From CAYFJO01 sp964343305 (GTDB taxonomy: Bacteria; Planctomycetota; Planctomycetia; Pirellulales; Pirellulaceae), in the NCBI GenBank assembly GCA_964343305.1, contig CAYFJO010000118.1, positions 1-26,839 on the forward strand: DNA of 26,839 bases. The letters run 5' to 3'. The first letter of the stretch is position 1. Each line of letters starts with the position of its first letter. The position numbers and the translations under genes were made by a program. The notes beneath the pieces were generated by a model that saw only the letters and a list, made by a program, of their open reading frames with translations, was not told the origin of the DNA and ran no database searches. Below are positions 8,755-16,338 of this stretch, piece after piece.

Positions 8755-8887
8755 GAAAATGGTGTCGTACTTAAATGGACCGTTGACGGTTTTGATCCAA
8801 GCGCGATGCGCTGGCGAGGGACGCTTGCTGGCGCTGTGGGCTAGTGTGTGCCATGATCACGTAACGTTTCGTTATCTCGACTAAACT
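8755..8887. other. 133-bp gap inside the metabolic cluster
   Basis: Separates the aldolase stop from the transporter start. It holds a small perfect dyad TAACG-TTT-CGTTA at 8862-8874 and a TGGCACA sequence (minus strand) that fails as a sigma-54 site because of spacing. It may hold a secondary promoter, but none is clear. No terminator is seen. Confidence 0.35.
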
Positions 8888-9937
8888 TCATGCGATTGTG
8901 ATTCTTTGATCGAGATAAACATCCTGGATCGCATTCAGCAACTGCACACCTTCTTTCATTGGGCGCTGAAACGCCTTACGACCGCTGATCAGCCCCATCC
9001 CGCCAGCCCGTTTGTTGATCACGGCCGTACGCACGGCTTGCGCCAGATCGCCAGCCCCGCTTGCTGCTCCACCGGAGTTGATCAGTCCACAGCGGCCCAT
9101 GTAACAATTGGCTACTTGGTAACGACACAGATCGATTGGATGATCGGTTGTCAATTGCTCGTAAACTAACGGCGACGTTTTGCCAAACTTGATCGCCGTG
9201 TATCCGCCGTTGTTTTCCGGCAGTTTTTGTTTGATGATGTCGGCTTGCAGCGTCACTCCCAAATGGTTCGCCTGGCCGGTCAAGTCCGCGGCCACGTGAT
9301 AGTCCTTGTCCGTCTTGAACGCGCTGTTTCGCAGGTAACACCAAAGAATTGTTGCCATTCCCAGTTCATGGGCACGTTGGAAAGCTTCGGCCACTTCGAC
9401 AATTTGGCGACTCGATTCTTTGGAGCCAAAGTAGATCGTCGCACCAACGGCCGCTGCCCCCAGATCATAAGCCCGCTGGACGTTGCCAAACATGATTTGG
9501 TCGAACTTGTCCGGATACGTCAGCAGTTCGTTGTGGTTGATCTTGACGATGAAAGGAATCTTGTGGCAGTACTTGCGGCCGATGCTGCCTAAAACACCAA
9601 ACGTCGAAGCCACGGCATTGCACCCTCCCTCAATTGCCAGCTTGACAATGTTTTCAGGATCGAAGTAGGCAGGATTCGGGGCAAAGGACGCACCCGCCGA
9701 ATGCTCAATTCCTTGATCAACAGGCAAGATCGAAACATACCCCGTGTTCTTCAAACGCCCGTGGCCAAAGAGGCGTTGCAGACTAACCAAAACGCGCGGA
9801 CTGCGATCGCTGGCAACGAACAACCGATCGACGAAATCAGGTGATGGAAGATGAAGCGATTCCTTGGGGATTCCCTTGCACTCGTGATCGAGAAGCAGAC
9901 TCGCATCTTCATCCAACAGTTCAGAAATGGTCTCCAT
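8888..9937 (-). CDS. fbaB: Class I fructose-bisphosphate aldolase, FbaB/DhnA type
   Basis: Cleaves fructose 1,6-bisphosphate to dihydroxyacetone phosphate and glyceraldehyde 3-phosphate through a Schiff-base lysine. 349 residues, the same length as E. coli FbaB and collinear with it as I recall that protein: TGYVSILPVDQGIEHSAGASFA, NCYMGRCGLINSGGAASG, AVRTAVINKRAGGMGLISGRKAF and the C-terminal NAIQDVYLDQRITIA are near-identical blocks. Lysines in HNE-preceding VKINHNE and in ADIIKQKLPENNGGY are candidates for the catalytic residues. AAAGGTGA precedes ATG 9937. It follows PFK and the 55-residue protein in the same direction, giving consecutive glycolytic steps in one cluster. Confidence 0.95.
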   Translation of the reverse strand: METISELLDEDASLLLDHECKGIPKESLHLPSPDFVDRLFVASDRSPRVLVSLQRLFGHGRLKNTGYVSILPVDQGIEHSAGASFAPNPAYFDPENIVKLAIEGGCNAVASTFGVLGSIGRKYCHKIPFIVKINHNELLTYPDKFDQIMFGNVQRAYDLGAAAVGATIYFGSKESSRQIVEVAEAFQRAHELGMATILWCYLRNSAFKTDKDYHVAADLTGQANHLGVTLQADIIKQKLPENNGGYTAIKFGKTSPLVYEQLTTDHPIDLCRYQVANCYMGRCGLINSGGAASGAGDLAQAVRTAVINKRAGGMGLISGRKAFQRPMKEGVQLLNAIQDVYLDQRITIA

Positions 9938-10042
9938 GACGGGGCTTCACCTTTCGATTAGTAGTTCTTTCCAGGGAAGGAGTGTGCGTTACGGCGCGCA
10001 GAATGAATCGGTAAACCGTGTACGCCTCAAAGGAACAGGACA

Positions 10043-10210
10043 CTATTGGGTTTGATTTTCAGGCTGCTTTTTGTCGGCATCGGAATCGCGTTTATCTTTC
10101 AAACCTTGCAACTTGTCCCGCATTTCCGGCAATTCTGGTGCGTTTTGTTGCTCGGCCAACATTCGCAAACGGGCGAGGGCGTCGGGTGGGATACTAATAG
10201 TTGGTGTCAT
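10043..10210 (-). CDS. 55-residue hydrophilic protein, unknown function
   Basis: ATG at 10210 preceded by GGAAG at 5 bp, stop TAG at 10043-10045. The product begins MTPTISIPPDALARLRMLAE, continues with a charged helix (LPEMRDKLQGLKDKRDSD) and ends in a Gln/Asn-rich tail. No membrane segment, Cys or metal site. It sits between the PFK and aldolase genes in the same direction, with 74 bp to PFK and 105 bp to the aldolase. I do not recognise a family. The good ribosome site and position inside the cluster support a real gene; it could be a small accessory subunit or regulator of one of its neighbours (speculative). Confidence 0.65.
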   Translation of the reverse strand: MTPTISIPPDALARLRMLAEQQNAPELPEMRDKLQGLKDKRDSDADKKQPENQTQ

Positions 10211-10239
10211 GTCAGCTTCCTTTCTGCGCTCTTAACTGG

Positions 10240-10275
10240 CGCGTGGTATTGTTGGAGCAAACAACATGCCACGCG
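10240..10275 (-). other. Strong intercistronic hairpin between PFK and the 55-residue gene
   Basis: Arms CGCGTGG / CCACGCG (7 bp) enclose a small internal loop and a second stem TTGTT / AACAA with a 6-nt loop. No T-run follows in the minus-strand direction, so it is not a standard terminator. It could stabilise or mark a processing point in the polycistronic RNA. Confidence 0.5.
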
Positions 10276-10284
10276 TTATTCCTG

Positions 10285-11481
10285 CTAGCCTTCGCTCGTC
10301 ATGATAAACAGCGGTTGCCTTTCGAACGTTTCGTACTTGGGCCGCAAGCGTTCTTCGCAATAGTACTTTTGTACGTCCACGACTTTTTTTCGATCCATAA
10401 TCGATTCGATTGGGATATTGTCGTAAAGACCGTTGCAAACGCAGACCATTCGCCCGGACGAACCCGATAGAATCAGATCGAGAGCCAGATTACCGAAAGC
10501 CATCGGCACCACGGAATCGATTGCATCGGGGTCGCCGCAACGGACCAGATAACCTAGTCGCTGATTTACAATGTTCACTCGATTGCCCTTGTTAAATTCA
10601 GGTGAAAGCTCTTTTAATCGTGCGGCGATCGTATCTCCAACACCGCCTAGTTTCCGGTGCCCAAATTGGTCCTTTTCGTCACCTTCAAACGACATCTCAT
10701 CCTGCTGCGACATCGTTGCTCCCTCTGAAACCAAAGCGACGGCATAATTGCTGGGGTTGTGCCGGCGATCCAAGGACAGCAATTCGGCCAACTGTTCAAT
10801 TCTGAATGGCACTTCGGGAATCACACAACGGTCGGCAGCACCAGCCATGGTAGGCAACAAAGCAGTAAAGCCCGCGTACCGTCCGAAAACTTCGATGACA
10901 AGAAAACGCTCGTGAGAACCGGCTGCGGTGCGGAGCTTGTGAGTCAACTCAATTGTCCGTGTGACGCAAGTGCTGAAGCCGATGCAGTAGTCCGTTCCCG
11001 GCACATCGTTGTCCATCGTTTTGGGAATGGCGATGACCTTGACACCTTCCTTGTGCAGTCGCTGGGCATAACTCAACGTGTCATCGCCGCCGATCGGAAT
11101 CAGGTAGTCGATGCCGAGGAATTCGATGCTTTTGAGCACTTCAGGCGTTACATCATTGACCTCGTCTGTGTATTTTTCGCGCAAATGCGATGGCACCACG
11201 CTCTTTGGCAAATGGCTCGGTCGAGTTCGTGACGTATGGATGAAAGTGCCGCCCGTGCGTCCGGCGCGATTGACCACATCTTCGGTCAGTTCAGCCATGT
11301 TGTTAGCATTGTCGGATTCCCGATCGCGAATCAGGTCAACCAGCCCCGCCCAGCCACGTCGAATGGCGACGACTTTGAACCCTTCGCGAATTGCGCGAAA
11401 GGTTACCGCCCGTATTGCAGGATTAAGACCGGGAACGTCACCACCCCCGGTGAGAATTCCGATCGTTCCTCTGTCACTCAT
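10285..11481 (-). CDS. pfp: PPi-type 6-phosphofructokinase
   Basis: 398 residues of the PFK fold. GGGDVPGLNPAIR near residue 12 is the phosphate-donor loop, and GGTFIHTSRTRP follows. The donor-specificity positions read GGDDT with Asp134 and PKTMDND with Lys154. In ATP-dependent enzymes these positions are usually Gly, and Asp plus Lys marks pyrophosphate-dependent PFKs. The catalytic Asp is in TMDND. With PPi the reaction is reversible, so the enzyme can serve glycolysis and gluconeogenesis. GGCGGAGA precedes ATG 11481, 64 bp after the four-CBS gene stop. The grouping with a CBS sensor and a PPDK-type regulator fits PPi-based energy saving (inference). ATP dependence is unlikely but only an assay would settle it. 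Confidence 0.9.
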   Translation of the reverse strand: MSDRGTIGILTGGGDVPGLNPAIRAVTFRAIREGFKVVAIRRGWAGLVDLIRDRESDNANNMAELTEDVVNRAGRTGGTFIHTSRTRPSHLPKSVVPSHLREKYTDEVNDVTPEVLKSIEFLGIDYLIPIGGDDTLSYAQRLHKEGVKVIAIPKTMDNDVPGTDYCIGFSTCVTRTIELTHKLRTAAGSHERFLVIEVFGRYAGFTALLPTMAGAADRCVIPEVPFRIEQLAELLSLDRRHNPSNYAVALVSEGATMSQQDEMSFEGDEKDQFGHRKLGGVGDTIAARLKELSPEFNKGNRVNIVNQRLGYLVRCGDPDAIDSVVPMAFGNLALDLILSGSSGRMVCVCNGLYDNIPIESIMDRKKVVDVQKYYCEERLRPKYETFERQPLFIMTSEG

Positions 11482-11545
11482 GATTCTCCGCCGCCTTTCG
11501 TGATAAACCGCTTGAACTCAGTCATCTCAGACTTGCCGCCAACAA

Positions 11546-12427
11546 TTAGCGGCGTTCGTTGGTGGATTCGAGACCAACCTCGCAGTCGGTAACCAAGGCG
11601 CGCAGCAAATCGGTCTCAGTGATAATGCCCACCAGCTTTTCCTGATCAAGCACTGGTAAGGCTCCGATCTTGTGGAAAACCATTTTCTTGGCAGCGTCGG
11701 CTAGTGTTGCATCGAGTTCGAGCGTTTCAAGATCGGTGCTCATGATTCTGCGCACTTCATCTTCGTGCGAGACGCGTAGCTCGGATGCAGAGGCTGCGTG
11801 CTCGCCCTCTTCGCGCCGACTGCCTCGAAACACGTCGCGATCCGAGATGATTCCCAATAGCTTGTCGTCTTCCAAAACGGGAATGTGGCGGATCTGTTTT
11901 TCGCGCATTAATCGAACGACGTTCAGTGTCACATCGGTGGGCCGCACGAGAAACACGTTGGCCGAAAGATGATCGGCAATACTGCTTTGCCGGCACTTTT
12001 GACTGGGCACAAGACACGCATTGTCGTTGTAACATCGAAGAAAGTCGGTCTCTGTGACGATCCCGACGATGCTGTTGTGCGTCGCCAGCGGAATGGCACT
12101 GATCTTCTTGTTGAGCATCAGACGGGCGGCCTTTTCGATCGGATCATCTGGTGCCAGCACAATTGCAGGAGTCGTCATGATGTGATCGATGCGCGACGCG
12201 CCCTCAGCGGGTTTATCCCGATCACCAGCCAGCGCGCTCTCCACATGGTCAAGCCAACAGACATGGAACAACACATCTCGTTCAGACACCATACCTACTG
12301 GAACACTTTCACGAACCACCGGCAGGTGGCGGATGTTCAAATGCCACATGTGCCCAATTGCCCGATCGACCGGATCTTCGGGATTGACGACTGAAACGGT
12401 CTTGCTGCCGAGTTGTTCCAACTTCAT
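11546..12427 (-). CDS. Four-CBS-domain protein, first gene of the metabolic cluster
   Basis: 293 residues consisting of four CBS domains in two Bateman modules: repeats begin near LGSKTVSVVNPEDPVDRAI, DHIMTTPAIVLAPDDPIEKAA, HLSANVFLVRPTDVTLNVV and RIMSTDLETLELDATLADAA. Each ends in a typical G-[IM]-[IV]-[ST]-[DE]-[RT]-D turn (GMVSERDV, GIVTETDF, GIISDRDV, GIITETDL). No enzymatic or DNA-binding domain. Likely an adenine-nucleotide or NAD sensor acting through partners. ATG 12427 is selected because GGAGAG lies just upstream and because a sigma-54 promoter predicts a transcript start about 30 bp before it; longer frames would run into the promoter. Confidence 0.88.
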   Translation of the reverse strand: MKLEQLGSKTVSVVNPEDPVDRAIGHMWHLNIRHLPVVRESVPVGMVSERDVLFHVCWLDHVESALAGDRDKPAEGASRIDHIMTTPAIVLAPDDPIEKAARLMLNKKISAIPLATHNSIVGIVTETDFLRCYNDNACLVPSQKCRQSSIADHLSANVFLVRPTDVTLNVVRLMREKQIRHIPVLEDDKLLGIISDRDVFRGSRREEGEHAASASELRVSHEDEVRRIMSTDLETLELDATLADAAKKMVFHKIGALPVLDQEKLVGIITETDLLRALVTDCEVGLESTNERR

Positions 12428-12467
12428 GATTCTCTCCATTCGGGGGTTTGACGGGCAAGTGGCAACG

Positions 12468-12483
12468 AGCAAAGGCCATGCCG
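12468..12483 (-). promoter_or_regulatory. Sigma-54 (-24/-12) promoter of the CBS-PFK-aldolase cluster
   Basis: On the minus strand the sequence reads CGGCATGGCCTTTGCT, against the consensus TGGCACGNNNNTTGCW. GG and GC are separated by exactly 10 bp. The predicted transcript start is near 12457, leaving a leader of about 30 nt with the GGAGAG ribosome site. The paired dyads at 12563-12607 lie at about -106 to -150, the normal range for an enhancer-binding activator. Confidence 0.68.
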
Positions 12484-12562
12484 AGAGCCTTCGCTCAAAA
12501 GCAACATGTTGGATTCCGCAATCTTTGGTTGCAACGTAATGAACTGCCACGCCGAAGACTCT

Positions 12563-12607
12563 GTGCATATGAGCACGGTCCGCGTGCACATTGTCGCACT
12601 TGTGCGA
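12563..12607. promoter_or_regulatory. Upstream activator element, copy 1 (paired dyads)
   Basis: First dyad GTGC-ATATGA-GCAC at 12563-12576. Second dyad TCGCAC-TT-GTGCGA at 12594-12607. The dyad centres are 31 bp apart, about three helical turns. The first dyad matches the one at 26452-26465 at 13 of 14 positions, and the downstream halves of both elements share GCAC-type half sites and CACTTG. Likely binding site of a sigma-54 enhancer-binding protein. Confidence 0.6.
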
Positions 12608-12747
12608 AGAGGCCGCGACAATCCGTTCCCTGAATCAATCAGCCGATTTTTCTGTCAGATCCGTGGGCCGGCCTTGCCATCCGTGGGCGTTGTTTTCCGG
12701 CGTTGCACCCACGAATGGCAAAGCCGACCCACGACTGAAGATGGCGG

Positions 12748-14808
12748 CTAATTCGACGAACCTCTTCCTGTCGGCCCAGTGCCCTTCAGTACCCTGTCGC
12801 GAGTTTCTTTGTCTTGTTGTGCTGAATTCTCGTCGCCGTCGTTTTTCTCGGCAAGCTGGATGGCATCTCCGATCAAGATTGAATCTTCAGGTTCTTCGCT
12901 GACGATGCGAGCTTCCGATAGGTGCTGGCTGACGATTCGCGTGACCTCAATCGTTCCTCTCAGCGCAGACTTTGCGTTTGGGTCGTCGGAAGCCGGGTAG
13001 ACACGAAACTTCTGTGCGCGTCGGATTCCATCGTCGACGCCGTGGTTGATCCAGACGACCCCTTTCTTGCGGTCCAGCCATTGGATCTTTCCCGTTGGCG
13101 ACTTTTGGGCGTCCTTCTTTTCAATTTGCGGGTCACGATTTCCCAACCGCACGACGGCCAGGATCGTGCCTCGTCGTTCGGCCTCGATGACCGGATCGAT
13201 GCCAACATCGACGCGTGTGCTGACAAGTGTCTCGATGCCGGCCAACGCGATTTCCTGAAATTCCGGCTTGGGCAGGTAAACGACCTTCGTGACAAAGTTG
13301 CCGGATAGAACTTGATCGAAATCTTCGTCGGTAAACTGCACGGCAATCGCGTTGTGAGTCAGATAAGCCGATGTCCGTTTTGAAACGTATCGAATTTCGA
13401 TTGTCGGAAAAAGCTCGACGCCGTCTCGTCCGGGGATCTCGGTCAGTTCCAGTTTGTACGTTCGGTTCGGTTCGAGGTCCAATCGGCTTGGGCAGATTAG
13501 CGGATCGGAATGTTCCTCGCTGTTGAGGACTTGGATTTTCATTTTGTGCGGCCTGGCGAATAACACTTGCGCCGATTTCGGGGGCAGTTCTTCGCCAACG
13601 TCGCTTGTTTGCGGTTTTTTGTCAGTAGCGCCACCGACGAGCACGTTTGCTCGCGACGTCGTTTCGAGGCCGCTTGACGATGTTGCCGGTGAATCAAGTG
13701 TTCGAGGCTGTTTCGTGGTGGCTTCCCACTTCAGATCAGGATTCAGCAGTTCCTCGACTCGCCGCTCGATGATTAGATCTTTGAGTTGCTCGCGGCGGCG
13801 GATGCGGACCTCGACCCGGCTCAGCCGCTCGCGAAATTGCTCGATTTCTGCCGCTTGAAGTTTTTGTCGAGCTTCGAACGCTTCGCGCACAATCTTCTTT
13901 AACGCTTCCTTGGCGTCCTTGGGATGGGATCGCTGCAACTCTCTGACGATCTCGACAAGCTCGGCCTCGTACAATTCGTACTCGTCTCGCAACTCGGCAG
14001 GATCTCCACCGCGCGTGTCGTTCAACAGATTGCCAGCCGGCTGATTGGGCTGGTCCGCCAATTGATTGAACGCCCCGTCGTTGGTCAATTCGCGCGCCGT
14101 CGTTTCGATTGTCTTGACGAGGTTCTGCGGCCCGCGCAAATAGATGGTCCCAGCTCGTGGCTCAGGAACGATTGTCACGCCTTCGTTGCGGAAGAGTTTT
14201 GTTAGAAACATGGCCAACTCGTTGACATCTACGTCTTTGTCGAACTTCGCTCCGCGCGTTTGAGGCTTGTCTGTGACGTCTGTCCGTGTTTCGTCCTTAA
14301 ACCGTATCGTACCGAGAATCTGATCGCCGACTCTCAAACCCTCTTTTCCGATTTCGACTTGGGCAACTGCGCTTTCGCGAGCCACCTTGATGACTTTGAT
14401 TTGGCCCAACCAACGCCCTTTTGGATCGCCGGCGTCGGCCTCGTTCGTGAATCTCGCGACATCGAAGACGTCGCCGGCTGACACACCGTCACCTGATCCG
14501 AGGCTGATCTCGACGAAATCCTTGTCTTCGTCCGAAATCTCCGAGATCAGGCCCTCGATCGGCACGATTTGTTTTCCCGATCCGGCACGCTGCAAGAACG
14601 CCAATTCCCGATCGACTTGCCGGACGCGCGGATGATTCTCGCCGTATGCCTTGAGGAGAACGGCACGTTGTCCTTGCAGTTCGGCGATCGCCTTATCGTG
14701 ATCGTTTGACAGCGCCGCACAAAACGGACACGCATCAACGCGTACGTTAGTGATGAAGCAACAAACGACCCAAACAAAACTAATATAGACGACTTTTCTA
14801 TTCATCAT
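12748..14808 (-). CDS. Large exported CPFC protein with duplicated beta domain and coiled coil
   Basis: About 686 residues. A signal-like helix (VVYISFVWVVCCFIT) is followed by CPFC at 27-30 at the expected mature start. A polar helical segment with GENHPRVRQVDRELAFLQ comes next. A compact domain at about 83-170 (VEISLGSGDGVSAGDVFDV ... GLRVGDQILG) recurs near the C-terminus at about 575-665 (VVWINHGVDDGIRRAQKFRV ... SILIGDAIQL). A secretin-N-like segment (VNELAMFLTKLFRNEGVTIV), then a long charged coiled coil at about 275-370, lie between. GAGGAG precedes two ATGs (14808, 14805). It follows the kinase by 16 bp. I do not recognise a named family; a periplasmic or surface structural role is likely, perhaps under the operon's sigma factor. 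Confidence 0.8.
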   Translation of the reverse strand: MMNRKVVYISFVWVVCCFITNVRVDACPFCAALSNDHDKAIAELQGQRAVLLKAYGENHPRVRQVDRELAFLQRAGSGKQIVPIEGLISEISDEDKDFVEISLGSGDGVSAGDVFDVARFTNEADAGDPKGRWLGQIKVIKVARESAVAQVEIGKEGLRVGDQILGTIRFKDETRTDVTDKPQTRGAKFDKDVDVNELAMFLTKLFRNEGVTIVPEPRAGTIYLRGPQNLVKTIETTARELTNDGAFNQLADQPNQPAGNLLNDTRGGDPAELRDEYELYEAELVEIVRELQRSHPKDAKEALKKIVREAFEARQKLQAAEIEQFRERLSRVEVRIRRREQLKDLIIERRVEELLNPDLKWEATTKQPRTLDSPATSSSGLETTSRANVLVGGATDKKPQTSDVGEELPPKSAQVLFARPHKMKIQVLNSEEHSDPLICPSRLDLEPNRTYKLELTEIPGRDGVELFPTIEIRYVSKRTSAYLTHNAIAVQFTDEDFDQVLSGNFVTKVVYLPKPEFQEIALAGIETLVSTRVDVGIDPVIEAERRGTILAVVRLGNRDPQIEKKDAQKSPTGKIQWLDRKKGVVWINHGVDDGIRRAQKFRVYPASDDPNAKSALRGTIEVTRIVSQHLSEARIVSEEPEDSILIGDAIQLAEKNDGDENSAQQDKETRDRVLKGTGPTGRGSSN

Positions 14809-14824
14809 CGACTCCTCGCGATCT

Positions 14825-16333
14825 TTAGTTGTTCGTTTGTGTTGTGGATTTAAGAATCGTGTTTTCCTCGAAAAGACCAAGTGAGCGGGTTTCTAGGTCG
14901 CTCATCTCTTTTCCGATTTCCAGCAAATGCTGATCGGCTTTGTCATTCCACTGCAGCTCGTGCGGAGATACGTCCGCGAAGCGATCGTCGGCGATCTGTT
15001 TTTGAGGCGCGTTTTTGTCGCCAATCGGTATATTTCGGGCTCCGTCGCCAGGATCGTTTCTGTCAAACATTGGCAACGCGATGATCCACATGAGCGAGGC
15101 AGCCAGTGCAATGCCGACAGCCAACGCGCTGCGAAGCATCCACAATCGTGAACCAGTGTCCGACATGACGGGCTGAATCAAATCTGGGAGTCGCTCGGTC
15201 GTCGGCTGTTGAACGTGTGCCAAACATTGACCCAGTAGCTCGGCGACTTCGGCTGCTGATTGAAAACGATCGTCGGGCGACTTAGCGTGCAGTCGCTCGA
15301 TCACGCGACAAAGCCACGACGGTATCTCGGGATTTAGTTCTTGAATCGGTCTTGGATCGGAGTCGGTGATACGTCGCAAGATGCCGTAGCTCGATTCGGC
15401 TCGGAACGGCGCGTGGCCGGTGCACATGGTGTACATCACGCTGCCCAGGCCGAATAGATCGCTTCGATGATCGACGGTGTCGCCACGTGCTTGTTCAGGC
15501 GACATATATTGCGGCGTTCCGGCGATCACGCCGGTTCGTGTGAGGCTGGCATCGTCCACGGCGCGGGCGAGACCAAAATCCGTAAGCTTCACACGCTCGA
15601 CTCCTTCGGCGAGCAGCATGTTAGCCGGTTTTACGTCACGATGCACGAGGCCTTGTGCATGGGCGGCCGCGAGACCCGAGGCAGCCTGCATACTGATGCG
15701 CAGGATTTCGACGAGCGAAAGTAGACCTTGTTCGCCGAGGCGTCGTTGTAGCGACTCGCCGCGCACATACGGCATGACAAGGTATGGTAAGCCGTCGGAC
15801 TCGGCAACGCCGTGGATTTCGATCACGTTGTCGTGGACGACGGCCGCCGCGGCTTGTGCTTCGCGCGAGAATCGTTTTCGCGCTGCGACGCTCATCGCGA
15901 GATGAGGCGCGAGTACTTTGATCGCGACGTAGCGATTCAACGCGCCGTCGAACGCTTTGAGAACGATACCCATACCGCCCGACCCGATCACTCCGGCAAC
16001 TTCGTACGTGCCAAGGCGGCCTAACATGCGCGGATCGTCCGTCGGCGACAACAAATCGAGAACACGCCGCGCGTCGACCGGGATTTGGTCGCTCGCCACC
16101 TCGTCGGGCGACAACTCTCCGGAGAGTGGATTTAGGTCGAACGGCTCGTCGCGTAAGTACTCGCTTGCGTCGCTCCAAGAATCGGATTCGGCAGTTTGAG
16201 CGAGAAGTCGCTCGCAGCACGCCGCGCAATTCTCCAGATGACTTTCGAATTGCTCTTGCTCGCGATCGGACAGCTTTTGATCGAGGAACAAGACCACGCG
16301 CGGGTCGTCGCATTGTGAAGATTCAATTGCCAT
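14825..16333 (-). CDS. Transmembrane Ser/Thr protein kinase with N-terminal zinc-binding anti-sigma-like motif
   Basis: About 502 residues. The N-terminus has HLENCAAC (H-x3-C-x2-C), the zinc motif of anti-sigma factors, at about 32-39. A Hanks-type kinase follows at about 105-370: glycine loop GSGGMG, AIKVL lysine, HRDVKPANMLL catalytic loop, DFGLARA, and GTPQYMSPEQARG activation segment. A membrane helix (ALAVGIALAASLMWIIALPM) lies near 400-420, with an outer tail of about 80 residues. ATG 16333 has GGAG about 9 bp upstream; GTG 16342 is an alternative that overlaps the sigma-factor stop. Sigma gene and kinase are essentially fused in transcription, so the zinc motif probably contacts that sigma factor (inference from the known ECF-kinase pairing in planctomycetes). 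Confidence 0.92.
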   Translation of the reverse strand: MAIESSQCDDPRVVLFLDQKLSDREQEQFESHLENCAACCERLLAQTAESDSWSDASEYLRDEPFDLNPLSGELSPDEVASDQIPVDARRVLDLLSPTDDPRMLGRLGTYEVAGVIGSGGMGIVLKAFDGALNRYVAIKVLAPHLAMSVAARKRFSREAQAAAAVVHDNVIEIHGVAESDGLPYLVMPYVRGESLQRRLGEQGLLSLVEILRISMQAASGLAAAHAQGLVHRDVKPANMLLAEGVERVKLTDFGLARAVDDASLTRTGVIAGTPQYMSPEQARGDTVDHRSDLFGLGSVMYTMCTGHAPFRAESSYGILRRITDSDPRPIQELNPEIPSWLCRVIERLHAKSPDDRFQSAAEVAELLGQCLAHVQQPTTERLPDLIQPVMSDTGSRLWMLRSALAVGIALAASLMWIIALPMFDRNDPGDGARNIPIGDKNAPQKQIADDRFADVSPHELQWNDKADQHLLEIGKEMSDLETRSLGLFEENTILKSTTQTNN

Positions 16334-16338
16334 TCGAG

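Larger units (their letters stand above)
12428..12747. other. 320-bp regulatory intergenic region
   Basis: Contains, from the CBS start outward, a sigma-54 promoter (12468-12483), paired dyads (12563-12607), and near 12680-12715 an imperfect inverted repeat (CCAT-C-CGTGGG against CCCACG-A-ATGG) with no T-run, possibly an end signal for the CPFC-protein gene that stops at 12748. No gene is seen in it. Confidence 0.6.

Noticed and set aside
8838..8854. TGGCACACACTAGCCC on the minus strand upstream of the SLC13 gene as a sigma-54 promoter
   Set aside because: GG and GC are separated by 9 bp rather than 10, and sigma-54 promoters do not tolerate this change.
12680..12715. Inverted repeat near the CPFC gene stop as a Rho-independent terminator
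   Set aside because: The stem has a mismatch, the loop is about 20 nt and there is no T-run in the minus-strand direction.
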